Shown in pieces: positions 47,238-54,331 of a stretch of 64,000 bases of DNA (within the stretch, counting starts at the first letter, position 1; every line of letters starts with the position of its first letter). The stretch is from Bacteroides cutis (GTDB taxonomy: Bacteria; Bacteroidota; Bacteroidia; Bacteroidales; Bacteroidaceae), in assembly GCF_900241005.1 (NCBI RefSeq), contig NZ_OEST01000001.1:744001-808000 (forward strand), in the 5' to 3' direction. Made by a program: the position numbers and the translations under genes. Under the pieces are notes generated by a model. It was not told where the DNA came from. It did not search any database and saw only the letters and a list, made by a program, of their open reading frames with translations.

Positions 47238-48407
47238 ATGGTGAATGGATTATTACTATTACTTGCGTTTATTACGTGTGTTGGATGTGCTGATTCTAAA
47301 ATAAATCTGGTTCAGAATGAAGTGTCTGATATTATTATCGATCCCGACCAAGTAGGTTTTGATTTAGACATATCAGATATTCTAGTCGATTCTATTGAAA
47401 TTATTAAATTGGAGACCAATGATAATTGCTTGATAGGAAAAATCGGAAAAATTTCGTTTGCAGATCAGTTCATTTTTGTTTCTGACCCTGATGTGGCTCG
47501 TAAATTGTACATGTTTGATAAATCTGGTAATTTTATTAAATGCATAGGACGAAATGGAAATGGTCCCGGAGAGTATGCTGTGTTTCGCAATTTTATTGTT
47601 GCCGGAGATACGGTTCTTATTCAAGATTATTATAAAGACAAATATTTGGTATATCGGATAAAAGATAAGTGTTTTGCTGATGATATACATTATGTTCCTA
47701 ATCACCATTTTGTTGTGGCGTATCAGAATGTTCTTTATTTGATATCTAATTATTTTTCTTCTAAATATGGTTGTTACAATATTTATCGGCTGGATATGAA
47801 AAAGTCCCGAATAGAGTTCGCCTTACCTTTTCCTGAAGAAATGGCCATATCGCAGAGAACATGGGGTGTGGAGCAACAAAGTTGCAGGGTAGGTCAACAT
47901 TCTTTTGCTTTTTTCCCACTAAATGATACGATCTATGAGATAAACAAGGATATTATACAACCGGCTTACACATTGACTTTTTCAAAAAGAAATATTCCTC
48001 AGGATATTATCGAAAAAAATGGTGGAAGTCAGCTGATGGATTATGCCTTTTCAAATGGATGTGTGAGAGGTCCTATCCATCTTCAACATTCAGATAAGTG
48101 GATGTTGGGTACTTATGTTGACGGTAAGGAATTCAGATATATGTTGATTGATAAGAATACGAGAGAGTACAAAGTAGGTAAATATCTGGGATTTAGAAAA
48201 GAAGGTGGATTGACCATCCCGCATGTTTATTTGATGGAAGATAATTATTTTATATCTTGGTTGTCTGCTGACTTTCTGAAGGTGTGGAGAAAAACATTGG
48301 ATAATGCCACGTTTAGCGATGAAAACAAGAGAAAAAACTGGATAAAATTAATTGACGCAATGAAAGAAGATGACAATCCGGTTATTATAAGATGTAAAAT
48401 AAAGTAG
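47238..48407 (+). CDS. 6-bladed beta-propeller lipoprotein (copy 2)
   Basis: A 389-residue paralogue of the propeller at 45725, with leader MVNGLLLLLAFITCVGC (Cys17 lipobox). Matching phrases include EIIKLETNDNCLIGKIG, RNGNGPGEYAVFRNF and LIQDYYKDKYLVYRI, showing a duplicated gene pair that has since diverged. Located between NVEALA copy 2 and a damaged thioredoxin-like gene, two bases downstream. Function unknown; the shared gene order suggests it works with the adjacent peptide. Confidence 0.83.
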   Translation: MVNGLLLLLAFITCVGCADSKINLVQNEVSDIIIDPDQVGFDLDISDILVDSIEIIKLETNDNCLIGKIGKISFADQFIFVSDPDVARKLYMFDKSGNFIKCIGRNGNGPGEYAVFRNFIVAGDTVLIQDYYKDKYLVYRIKDKCFADDIHYVPNHHFVVAYQNVLYLISNYFSSKYGCYNIYRLDMKKSRIEFALPFPEEMAISQRTWGVEQQSCRVGQHSFAFFPLNDTIYEINKDIIQPAYTLTFSKRNIPQDIIEKNGGSQLMDYAFSNGCVRGPIHLQHSDKWMLGTYVDGKEFRYMLIDKNTREYKVGKYLGFRKEGGLTIPHVYLMEDNYFISWLSADFLKVWRKTLDNATFSDENKRKNWIKLIDAMKEDDNPVIIRCKIK

Positions 48408-48409
48408 AA

Positions 48410-48870
48410 ATGAAAGTTAATTATTTGTTGGCTCTGATTATTGTTGTACTTCTTGTTGGTTTTAATGTCTACATTTATAGGCAAAGTGAAACCGGTCATA
48501 TTATACGTAATCGCATTTTACAGTTGTATGAAAGGGATTCTGTGAAAACAAGTGGCTATAAAATAGAAAGAAAAATAAGGTCTTATGAGCTGGAAAATAA
48601 TGGTAAGCGGTTGTCTCCTCTGTTGGAAGTCTTTGATACAGACGGAAATATATATACATGAAACAGTTTAAGAAAGTGGCAGGAATAAAATTTTCCATAT
48701 TTAATGTTGGTACAGAATTGAATGAGTTAATACCGGATATAGAACGTCCCTATTTTTTTATTATAGAAACAAACATGAGAATAAACAACATGTATGTTCC
48801 TCAAATTGATGAGAAAAAAGTGACGGAATCATATATTCATCGGATCAAAAAATATTATTTTGTAGATTAG
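48410..48870 (+). pseudogene. Remnant of a thioredoxin-like membrane protein, core deleted
   Basis: Two short frames: 48410-48661 (83 residues: a membrane segment LLALIIVVLLVGFNVYIY, then LLEVFDTDGNIYT) and 48658-48870 (70 residues, ATG overlapping the TGA). Taken together they look like the two ends of the thioredoxin-like proteins that often sit beside NVEALA/propeller genes in Bacteroides: the start with a membrane anchor and DxDGN, and the end FSIFNVGTELN, RPYFFIIETNM, MYVPQIDE. The middle with the Cys-x-x-Cys region is absent and the frame shifts at the join. I infer an internal deletion of some 60-80 codons. Two real small genes remain possible. Confidence 0.55.
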
Positions 48871-49017
48871 TTCTAATATTGCCTTATGCTGATGTGGATA
48901 GACACATTGACTGATTAATACAATGCATAACTTTGATTATTATTTGTGTTATTGTACTTGTCAGTTTCAACTGTGCGAAGCTATTTGTTCGCTATATTGA
49001 AACTAAGGGGCCGGTAT

Positions 49018-49240
49018 GAAACTGCTATTCCCGTTAAGAGGAAACTGTCGTTCCCATTAGAGGAAACCGTCGTTCCCATTAGGGGAAACTGTCGTTCCTA
49101 TTAGGGGAAACCGTCGTTCCCATTAGGGGAAACTGTCGTTCCTATTAGGGGAAACCGTCGTTCCTATTAGGGGAAACTGTCGTTCCCATTAGGAGGAAAC
49201 TGCCGTTCCCATTAGGAGGAAACCGTCGTTCCCATTAGAG
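49018..49240. repeat. Tandem array of a 22-bp repeat (10 units)
   Basis: Ten units of 22-23 bases run from 49018 to 49240, starting at 49018, 49041, 49063, 49085, 49107, 49129, 49151, 49173, 49196 and 49219. The consensus is GAAAC(C/T)GTCGTTCC(C/T)ATTAGGG. GAAACT and GAAACC units alternate through much of the array, suggesting a 44-base higher-order unit. Each unit holds a partly palindromic TTCCCATTAGGGGAA spanning the junction. There are no unique spacers, so it is not CRISPR. The 458-base gap between the thioredoxin remnant and the M20 gene holds this array and the M20 terminator. Confidence 0.9.
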
Positions 49241-49256
49241 GAGATCGTTACTTTCC

Positions 49257-49290
49257 AAAAAGCAAAGGCGGCTTATGACAATAAACCGCC
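49257..49290 (-). terminator. Terminator of the M20 peptidase gene
   Basis: On the minus strand GGCGGTTTAT, loop TGTC, ATAAGCCGCC form a 10-bp stem with one wobble pair, followed by TTTGCTTTTT. It begins 39 bases after the stop of the gene ending at 49329. Confidence 0.75.
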
Positions 49291-49328
49291 GATATTACAT
49301 TATTTATATAATAACCTGATAATTACTT

Positions 49329-50399
49329 TTATATTTCAGCTCCGTCCAACAATTCCAGATAAAGCCCGATGGCTTCTTCAATCTCCTTTATGAAGATAAA
49401 TTCATCTGCTGTATGGGAACGGCTGCTCTTTCCGGGACCCATCTTCATAGATGGGAAAGACATTAATGCTTGGTCGGACAGGGTTGGCGAACCGAAGGGG
49501 ACGCGTCCCAAGGCGATGGCCTTCTTGACCAATGGATGCTCGGGGGATACGTGCGAAGAACTGAGACGGAAAGAGCGGGCTTTGGCTTCACAACAGATGT
49601 TCCGTTGTATTTCATCGAAAAGTTCCCGGTTACTGTAATACTCATTACTGCGGATATCTACTACAAAAGTGCAGCGGTCGGGTATCACGTTGTGTTGTGT
49701 ACCGGCATTTACCATCGTCACACTCATCTTGACCGGCCCCAGTAAGGACGATTCTTTGGAAAAACGGTAGTCCCGGAACCAAGCGATGTCGTTTAAAACC
49801 TTGTATATAGCATTGTCTCCTTCGTTTCGCGCAGCGTGTCCCGAACGTCCGATGGCAGTGACATCCAGTACCATCAGACCTTTTTCGGCAATGGCCGGTT
49901 GCATTTCCGTGGGTTCGCCTACAATGGCAAACCGGATAGGAGGCAATTCCGGCAGGACTGACTCTATACCGTCTTTGCCTGAAACCTCTTCTTCGCAAGA
50001 GGCAAGGTATATCAGGTTATAAGCCTGCGTTGTACGGCATAGTTGCAGAAAAACCTGCAACAAGCTGACAACACTTGCTCCGGCATCGTTGCTTCCCAGC
50101 CCATACAGTTTCCCGTTGCTCTCCAAAGTCGGGGTAAACGGGTCTTTCCGCCAACCGTTTACGGGTTTCACGGTGTCGATGTGGGAGTTTAGTAACAAAG
50201 TCGGTTTATCTAAATCAAACATTGGACTAAGACACCATACGTTATTGCCTTTTCTTCCCGTAACCATACCTTGCATTTCAATATAATTTTGTAGAAAGTC
50301 CGCCGCTTTTTCTTCATCACGGCTTAGGGAAGGGGTGGCAATCAGAGATTGGAGCACTCCCGTCGCCTCAGAAACTAAAGTAGATAGTTCGGTTGTCAT
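49329..50399 (-). CDS. M20 family metallo-hydrolase (acyl-ornithine deacylase-like)
   Basis: A 356-residue cytoplasmic two-metal amidohydrolase of the ArgE/DapE group. Metal and catalytic residues are seen in LLLNSHIDTVKP (His and Asp), GLGSNDAGASVVSLLQ (bridging Asp), SCEEEVSGKDGIES (general base Glu) and VGEPTEMQPAIAEKG. The small dimerisation domain includes GRSGHAARNEGDNAIYKV. In Bacteroidetes such enzymes can deacylate N-acetyl- or N-succinyl-ornithine; the substrate here is an inference, as no arginine genes adjoin it. Start MTTELSTLVSEATGVL is chosen; an 11-residue extension covers the promoter region. Confidence 0.85.
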   Translation of the reverse strand: MTTELSTLVSEATGVLQSLIATPSLSRDEEKAADFLQNYIEMQGMVTGRKGNNVWCLSPMFDLDKPTLLLNSHIDTVKPVNGWRKDPFTPTLESNGKLYGLGSNDAGASVVSLLQVFLQLCRTTQAYNLIYLASCEEEVSGKDGIESVLPELPPIRFAIVGEPTEMQPAIAEKGLMVLDVTAIGRSGHAARNEGDNAIYKVLNDIAWFRDYRFSKESSLLGPVKMSVTMVNAGTQHNVIPDRCTFVVDIRSNEYYSNRELFDEIQRNICCEAKARSFRLSSSHVSPEHPLVKKAIALGRVPFGSPTLSDQALMSFPSMKMGPGKSSRSHTADEFIFIKEIEEAIGLYLELLDGAEI

Positions 50400-50429
50400 C
50401 TTCAGGTTGTATATTTGATTAATAGTGTG

Positions 50430-50437
50430 CAAACTTA
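50430..50437 (-). promoter_or_regulatory. Likely -7 box of the M20 peptidase promoter
   Basis: TAAGTTTG on the minus strand matches TAnnTTTG, 31 bases before the ATG. No clear -33 TTTG is seen at the expected distance. Confidence 0.5.
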
Positions 50438-50480
50438 CGGATAAATCCTGAAAAAGACAGATAGTTTCAAATAAAACTAA

Positions 50481-50488
50481 TACCTTTG
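50481..50488 (+). promoter_or_regulatory. Likely -7 box of the acyl-CoA ligase promoter
   Basis: TACCTTTG matches TAnnTTTG exactly, 28 bases before the ATG at 50516. It faces away from the M20 promoter 50 bases to the left. The -33 element is not evident. Confidence 0.55.
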
Positions 50489-50515
50489 TACCGTATTTAC
50501 CAACTCATTAAAAAT

Positions 50516-52321
50516 ATGACTTATCATCATTTGTCTGTTCTGGTGCATCGCCAGGCAGAGAAGTATGGAGACAAAATAGCCCTAAAATACCGGGACTATG
50601 AAATTTCACAATGGATACCCATCACTTGGAATGAATTTTCGCGGACAGTGCGGCAAGTGGCCAATGCGTTAGTAGCGTTGGGTGTTGAAGAACAAAGAAA
50701 TATCGGTATTTTCTCACAGAATAAACCTGAATGTTTGTTTACTGATTTCGGAGCATTTGCCAACCGTCTGGTGACTATACCGCTGTATGCCACCAGTTCA
50801 CCGGCGCAGGCACAATATATCATTAATGATGCCCAGATACGTTTCCTTTTTGTAGGCGAACAATTTCAGTACGATGCTGCTTTCAGTGTGTTCGGTTTCT
50901 GCCAATCTTTGCAGAAGCTTATCATCTTTGATCGTTCGGTGGTTCGTGACCCTCGTGACAAGACTTCCATTTATTTTGATGAATTTCTGGCAATGGGTAA
51001 GGATTTGCCGTATAACGATGTCGTGGAAGAACGTATGGCACGTGCTTCGGACGATGACCTTGCCAATATACTTTATACCTCCGGCACTACCGGAGAACCG
51101 AAGGGAGTGATGCTGCATCACTTCAATTATAGAGAAGCCATTCGTATCCATGATATCCGTCTGCCATTCATGACAGATAAGGACGTGTCCATGAACTTCC
51201 TTCCGTTGACACATGTCTTTGAGAAGGCATGGTGCTATCTGTGTATCCATCGTGGAACGCAAATTTGTATCAATCTCCGTCCTGCGGATATCCAGACTAC
51301 TATCAAGGAAATTCGTCCGACATTGATGTGTAGCGTACCCCGTTTCTGGGAAAAAGTGTATGCGGGTGTTCAGGAGAAGATTTCTCAGGAAACCGGTATG
51401 AAAAAGGCTTTGATGCTGGATGCTATCAAGGTGGGTAAAGCTCATAACATTGACTATTTGCGTCAGGGGAAGACTCCGCCGATGTTATTGCATCTGAAAT
51501 ATAAGTTTTATGAGAAGACCATTTATGCCTTGTTGAAGAAGACCATTGGTATTGAAAACGGGAACTTTTTTCCCACTGCCGGTGCTGCAGTATCCGATGA
51601 AATCTGTGAATTTGTACATTCCGTAGGTATCAATATGGTGGTGGGTTATGGTTTGACCGAATCCACTGCAACTGTTTCCTGTTTCCCTAACGAAGGTTAT
51701 GAGATTGGTTCGGTAGGCAAGGTTATGCCGGATATTGAAGTGAAAATCGGTGAGGATAATGAGATCCTGCTTCGCGGTAAGACAATAACCACCGGATATT
51801 ACAAAAAAGCGGAAGCGACTGCTGCTGCCATTGATAAAGAGGGCTGGTTCCATACGGGAGATGCGGGTTATATGAAAGGTGATAATTTGTATCTGACAGA
51901 GCGTATTAAAGATTTGTTCAAGACATCTAATGGTAAGTATATTTGTCCGCAAGCATTGGAAACCAAATTGGCGATTGACCGTTACATTGACCAGATCGCT
52001 GTTATTGCAGACCAGCGTAAGTTCGTTTCGGCTCTGATAGTTCCTGTTTATGGTTTTGTGAAAGATTATGCCAAGGAAAAGGGTATTGAATATAAGGATA
52101 TGGCTGAATTGTTGCAACATCCTAAAATTCAGTCTTTGTTCCGTGCACGCATCGATACCTTGCAGCAGCAGTTTGCACACTATGAGCAGATCAAGCGTTT
52201 TACTTTGTTGCCCGAACCTTTCAGTATGGAACGTGGCGAGTTGACGAATACACTGAAACTGAAAAGAACTGTTGTATCCAAAAATTATAAGGAGCTGATT
52301 GATACAATGTACGAAGAATAA
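50516..52321 (+). CDS. AMP-dependent synthetase/long-chain acyl-CoA ligase
   Basis: A 601-residue adenylate-forming enzyme that activates fatty acids with ATP and CoA. The AMP-binding signature is DDLANILYTSGTTGEPKGVM; the acyl-adenylate motif is VVGYGLTESTATVSCFPNEG and the later WFHTGDAGYMKGDNLYLTER contains the motif that closes on the substrate, followed by KDLFKTSNGKYICPQALE with the catalytic Lys region. The protein ends LKLKRTVVSKNYKELID, as in FadD15-like ligases. No signal peptide. Start MTYHHLSVLVHRQAEKYGDK is chosen because the promoter -7 box lies within any longer reading. Confidence 0.92.
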   Translation: MTYHHLSVLVHRQAEKYGDKIALKYRDYEISQWIPITWNEFSRTVRQVANALVALGVEEQRNIGIFSQNKPECLFTDFGAFANRLVTIPLYATSSPAQAQYIINDAQIRFLFVGEQFQYDAAFSVFGFCQSLQKLIIFDRSVVRDPRDKTSIYFDEFLAMGKDLPYNDVVEERMARASDDDLANILYTSGTTGEPKGVMLHHFNYREAIRIHDIRLPFMTDKDVSMNFLPLTHVFEKAWCYLCIHRGTQICINLRPADIQTTIKEIRPTLMCSVPRFWEKVYAGVQEKISQETGMKKALMLDAIKVGKAHNIDYLRQGKTPPMLLHLKYKFYEKTIYALLKKTIGIENGNFFPTAGAAVSDEICEFVHSVGINMVVGYGLTESTATVSCFPNEGYEIGSVGKVMPDIEVKIGEDNEILLRGKTITTGYYKKAEATAAAIDKEGWFHTGDAGYMKGDNLYLTERIKDLFKTSNGKYICPQALETKLAIDRYIDQIAVIADQRKFVSALIVPVYGFVKDYAKEKGIEYKDMAELLQHPKIQSLFRARIDTLQQQFAHYEQIKRFTLLPEPFSMERGELTNTLKLKRTVVSKNYKELIDTMYEE

Positions 52322-52323
52322 TT

Positions 52324-52331
52324 TAACTTTG
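52324..52331 (+). promoter_or_regulatory. Likely -7 box for the SusR-like gene
   Basis: TAACTTTG matches TAnnTTTG and lies just after the acyl-CoA ligase stop. It predicts a start near 52338 and a leader of about 127 bases that contains the inverted repeat at 52393-52467. The -33 element is unclear. Confidence 0.45.
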
Positions 52332-52392
52332 TACTCTGACTACATGTCGGAAGATTATGACAAAGGAAATACATATTAATGCTATTATCTGG

Positions 52393-52467
52393 CATCCTGA
52401 GCTTGTCGAAGAATTTTTTCTCTGTGTATATACAAAAGAGAGTAGATTTTTCGATAAGTTCAGGATG
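52393..52467 (+). repeat. Inverted repeat with REP-like core over the SusR-like start codon
   Basis: CATCCTGAGCTTGTCG (52393-52408) and CGATAAGTTCAGGATG (52452-52467) pair at 14 of 16 positions around a 43-base loop. The CCTGAGCTTGTCGAAG core resembles a palindromic word widespread in bacterial genomes. The second arm contains the ATG at 52465. Folding in the mRNA would hide that start codon. Confidence 0.6.
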
Positions 52468-54135
52468 TGTTTTAAAAGTTTTGCCCTAAAGAAAATAATT
52501 GCGTTTTTCCTCTGTCTGATTTTGGGTATTTCACTTCATGCGCAAACCTCTCTCGATTCGCTACTGAAAGTACTTGATGGATTGGTTGAGCGGGGTAACC
52601 AGTATGAAGAAATAAAGCGGCAGCGTATTGCTCTGTTGAGAGAAGATGTCTTAAATCAGAGACTTTCTCTTGAAGAGTTGTATCATGCCAATCTCCGCCT
52701 TTATAATGAATATGAAGTTTATATTTGTGATTCCGCACGTCATTATATCAACCGGAACATAGAGATAGCTACCCGTCTGGGACGTCAGGACTGGCTGAAT
52801 GAGTCGAAGTTGAACAAGGCGCATATTCTAGCCACTTCCGGATTGTATGCTGAGGGCGTCAGGCTATTGGAAAGTATCGATAAAAGGGAACTTTCGGATA
52901 AGTTGCTGATTGACTATTACATGTCTTTTGAGAATATTTATCTTTATCATGCGGAGTATGCTGAAGATGATGAATACAGGCCTGAATATCTCAAAAAGAT
53001 GAATGCTTATCGTGACTCTGTTCTCCGTTTGGTTCCTCAAGACACTTACCCGTATGTGATAACGAAAGGTCCTTCTTTGGTCGATCAGAACCGGCAGAAA
53101 GAGGCGGAAGAATTATTAGAGAACTTTCTCTCCAAAGTGGCTCCCGATACCAGGGAATACGCTATCATTACTTCTATTCTGGCTTTTGTTTATCAATACG
53201 ACGACCGGGCGGACATGCAGAAACTGTATTTGGCCAAGAGTGCCATTGCCGATATAAAAGGGGTAGTAAAAGAAAATAACTCCCTTCGGGCATTGGCTGA
53301 ACTGCTTTATGGTGTGGGCGATATAGAACGGGCTAATAATTATATGAAGAAAAGCATGGCGGATGCCAGCTTGTATAATGCTCGTTTGCGTAATGTGCAG
53401 GCTTCTAAAATGTTGCCGGTGATAGATCATTCCTATCAGTTGGAGAAAGAGATGCAGCGTAAAAAACTACAGGTGTTCTTATGGGTAATCAGTATATTGT
53501 CTCTGTTTCTTATCCTGACCATTGGTTATATTATCCGTCAGATGAAGAAATTGGCTAAAGCCCGTTCCGAACTGGTTTGCGCAAATAATGAGTTGCAAAA
53601 GCTGAATGCTGATTTGCTGGATGCCAACCATCGGCAGAGACTGATGAATGATGCGTTACGGGAAACAAATTGTATCAAGGAAGAATATATCGGCCGGTTT
53701 CTTGGGCTTTGTTCCGCTTACATTGATAAATTGGAAACTTACAGGCGGATGTTGAACAAAAAAGCCGCTTCCGGTAAAGTGGAAGAATTGTATAAAACGT
53801 TGAAATCGTCCCAATTCATCGACGAAGAGCTTGCTGAGTTCTATCGTAATTTTGATAACTCTTTCTTGAATATCTTTCCGGATTTTGTGGAATGTTTCAA
53901 TCGTTTGTTACCGGAAGGGGAGTCCATTGTACCCAAACAGGGTGAGCGGCTGACTACGGAACTGCGTATTTTCGCTTTAATTCGCCTGGGTATTACGGAT
54001 AGTGCAAAAATAGCCAGTTTCCTGCGTTATTCCATTACTACTATTTATACCTATCGTTCCAAACTTAAAAATAAATCTCTTTATCGGGATGATTTTGAAG
54101 AAAGAGTGATGAAAATAGGTTCTTTCAAGGCTTGA
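52465..54135 (+). CDS. SusR-like membrane-spanning transcriptional regulator (DUF6377 type)
   Basis: A 556-residue regulator. After a signal-like hydrophobic leader (IIAFFLCLILGISLHAQ) comes a helical periplasmic part with TPR-like repeats to residue about 330, one membrane segment (VFLWVISILSLFLILTIGYI, residues about 338-357), a coiled coil (ARSELVCANNELQKLNADLL) and a C-terminal LuxR/SusR-like helix-turn-helix (LRIFALIRLGITDSAKIASF, then ITTIYTYRSKLKNKS). SusR of B. thetaiotaomicron has this plan and activates sus genes on sensing maltose-type sugars. Its place upstream of SusC/SusD and amylase genes supports the same role. The longer reading from 52357 runs through a repeat and is not used. 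Confidence 0.87.
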   Translation: MCFKSFALKKIIAFFLCLILGISLHAQTSLDSLLKVLDGLVERGNQYEEIKRQRIALLREDVLNQRLSLEELYHANLRLYNEYEVYICDSARHYINRNIEIATRLGRQDWLNESKLNKAHILATSGLYAEGVRLLESIDKRELSDKLLIDYYMSFENIYLYHAEYAEDDEYRPEYLKKMNAYRDSVLRLVPQDTYPYVITKGPSLVDQNRQKEAEELLENFLSKVAPDTREYAIITSILAFVYQYDDRADMQKLYLAKSAIADIKGVVKENNSLRALAELLYGVGDIERANNYMKKSMADASLYNARLRNVQASKMLPVIDHSYQLEKEMQRKKLQVFLWVISILSLFLILTIGYIIRQMKKLAKARSELVCANNELQKLNADLLDANHRQRLMNDALRETNCIKEEYIGRFLGLCSAYIDKLETYRRMLNKKAASGKVEELYKTLKSSQFIDEELAEFYRNFDNSFLNIFPDFVECFNRLLPEGESIVPKQGERLTTELRIFALIRLGITDSAKIASFLRYSITTIYTYRSKLKNKSLYRDDFEERVMKIGSFKA

Positions 54136-54239
54136 TTTTCTTATTCCCGATTTAGTTTTTTATCCCCTTTACTATAGTTTATCTTATTGATATTCAAGGG
54201 GTATCTTTTATGCTATTTTTAGATTTCTTTTAGTCTGCG

Positions 54240-54270
54240 TTTAAAATATATTCATAACTGTTGATATTTG
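54240..54270 (+). promoter_or_regulatory. Possible promoter of the susC operon
   Basis: TTTA at 54240-54243 and GATATTTG at 54263-54270 fit the -33/-7 pattern with one mismatch each, at 19 bases spacing. The leader would be about 55 bases. A target site for the SusR-like regulator is expected near here, but I cannot identify one. Confidence 0.4.
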
Positions 54271-54331
54271 CATCACCACCTTCCGGATAGAACGGAAGCG
54301 GAACTTATTGTTAATGTAAAATCGAAGTATT

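Noticed and set aside
49018..49240. CRISPR array
   Set aside because: The units are contiguous 22-23-mers with no unique spacers, and no cas genes are present.
52357..52464. 36-residue N-terminal extension of the SusR-like protein
   Set aside because: It translates a REP-like inverted repeat and precedes a normal signal-like start at 52465.
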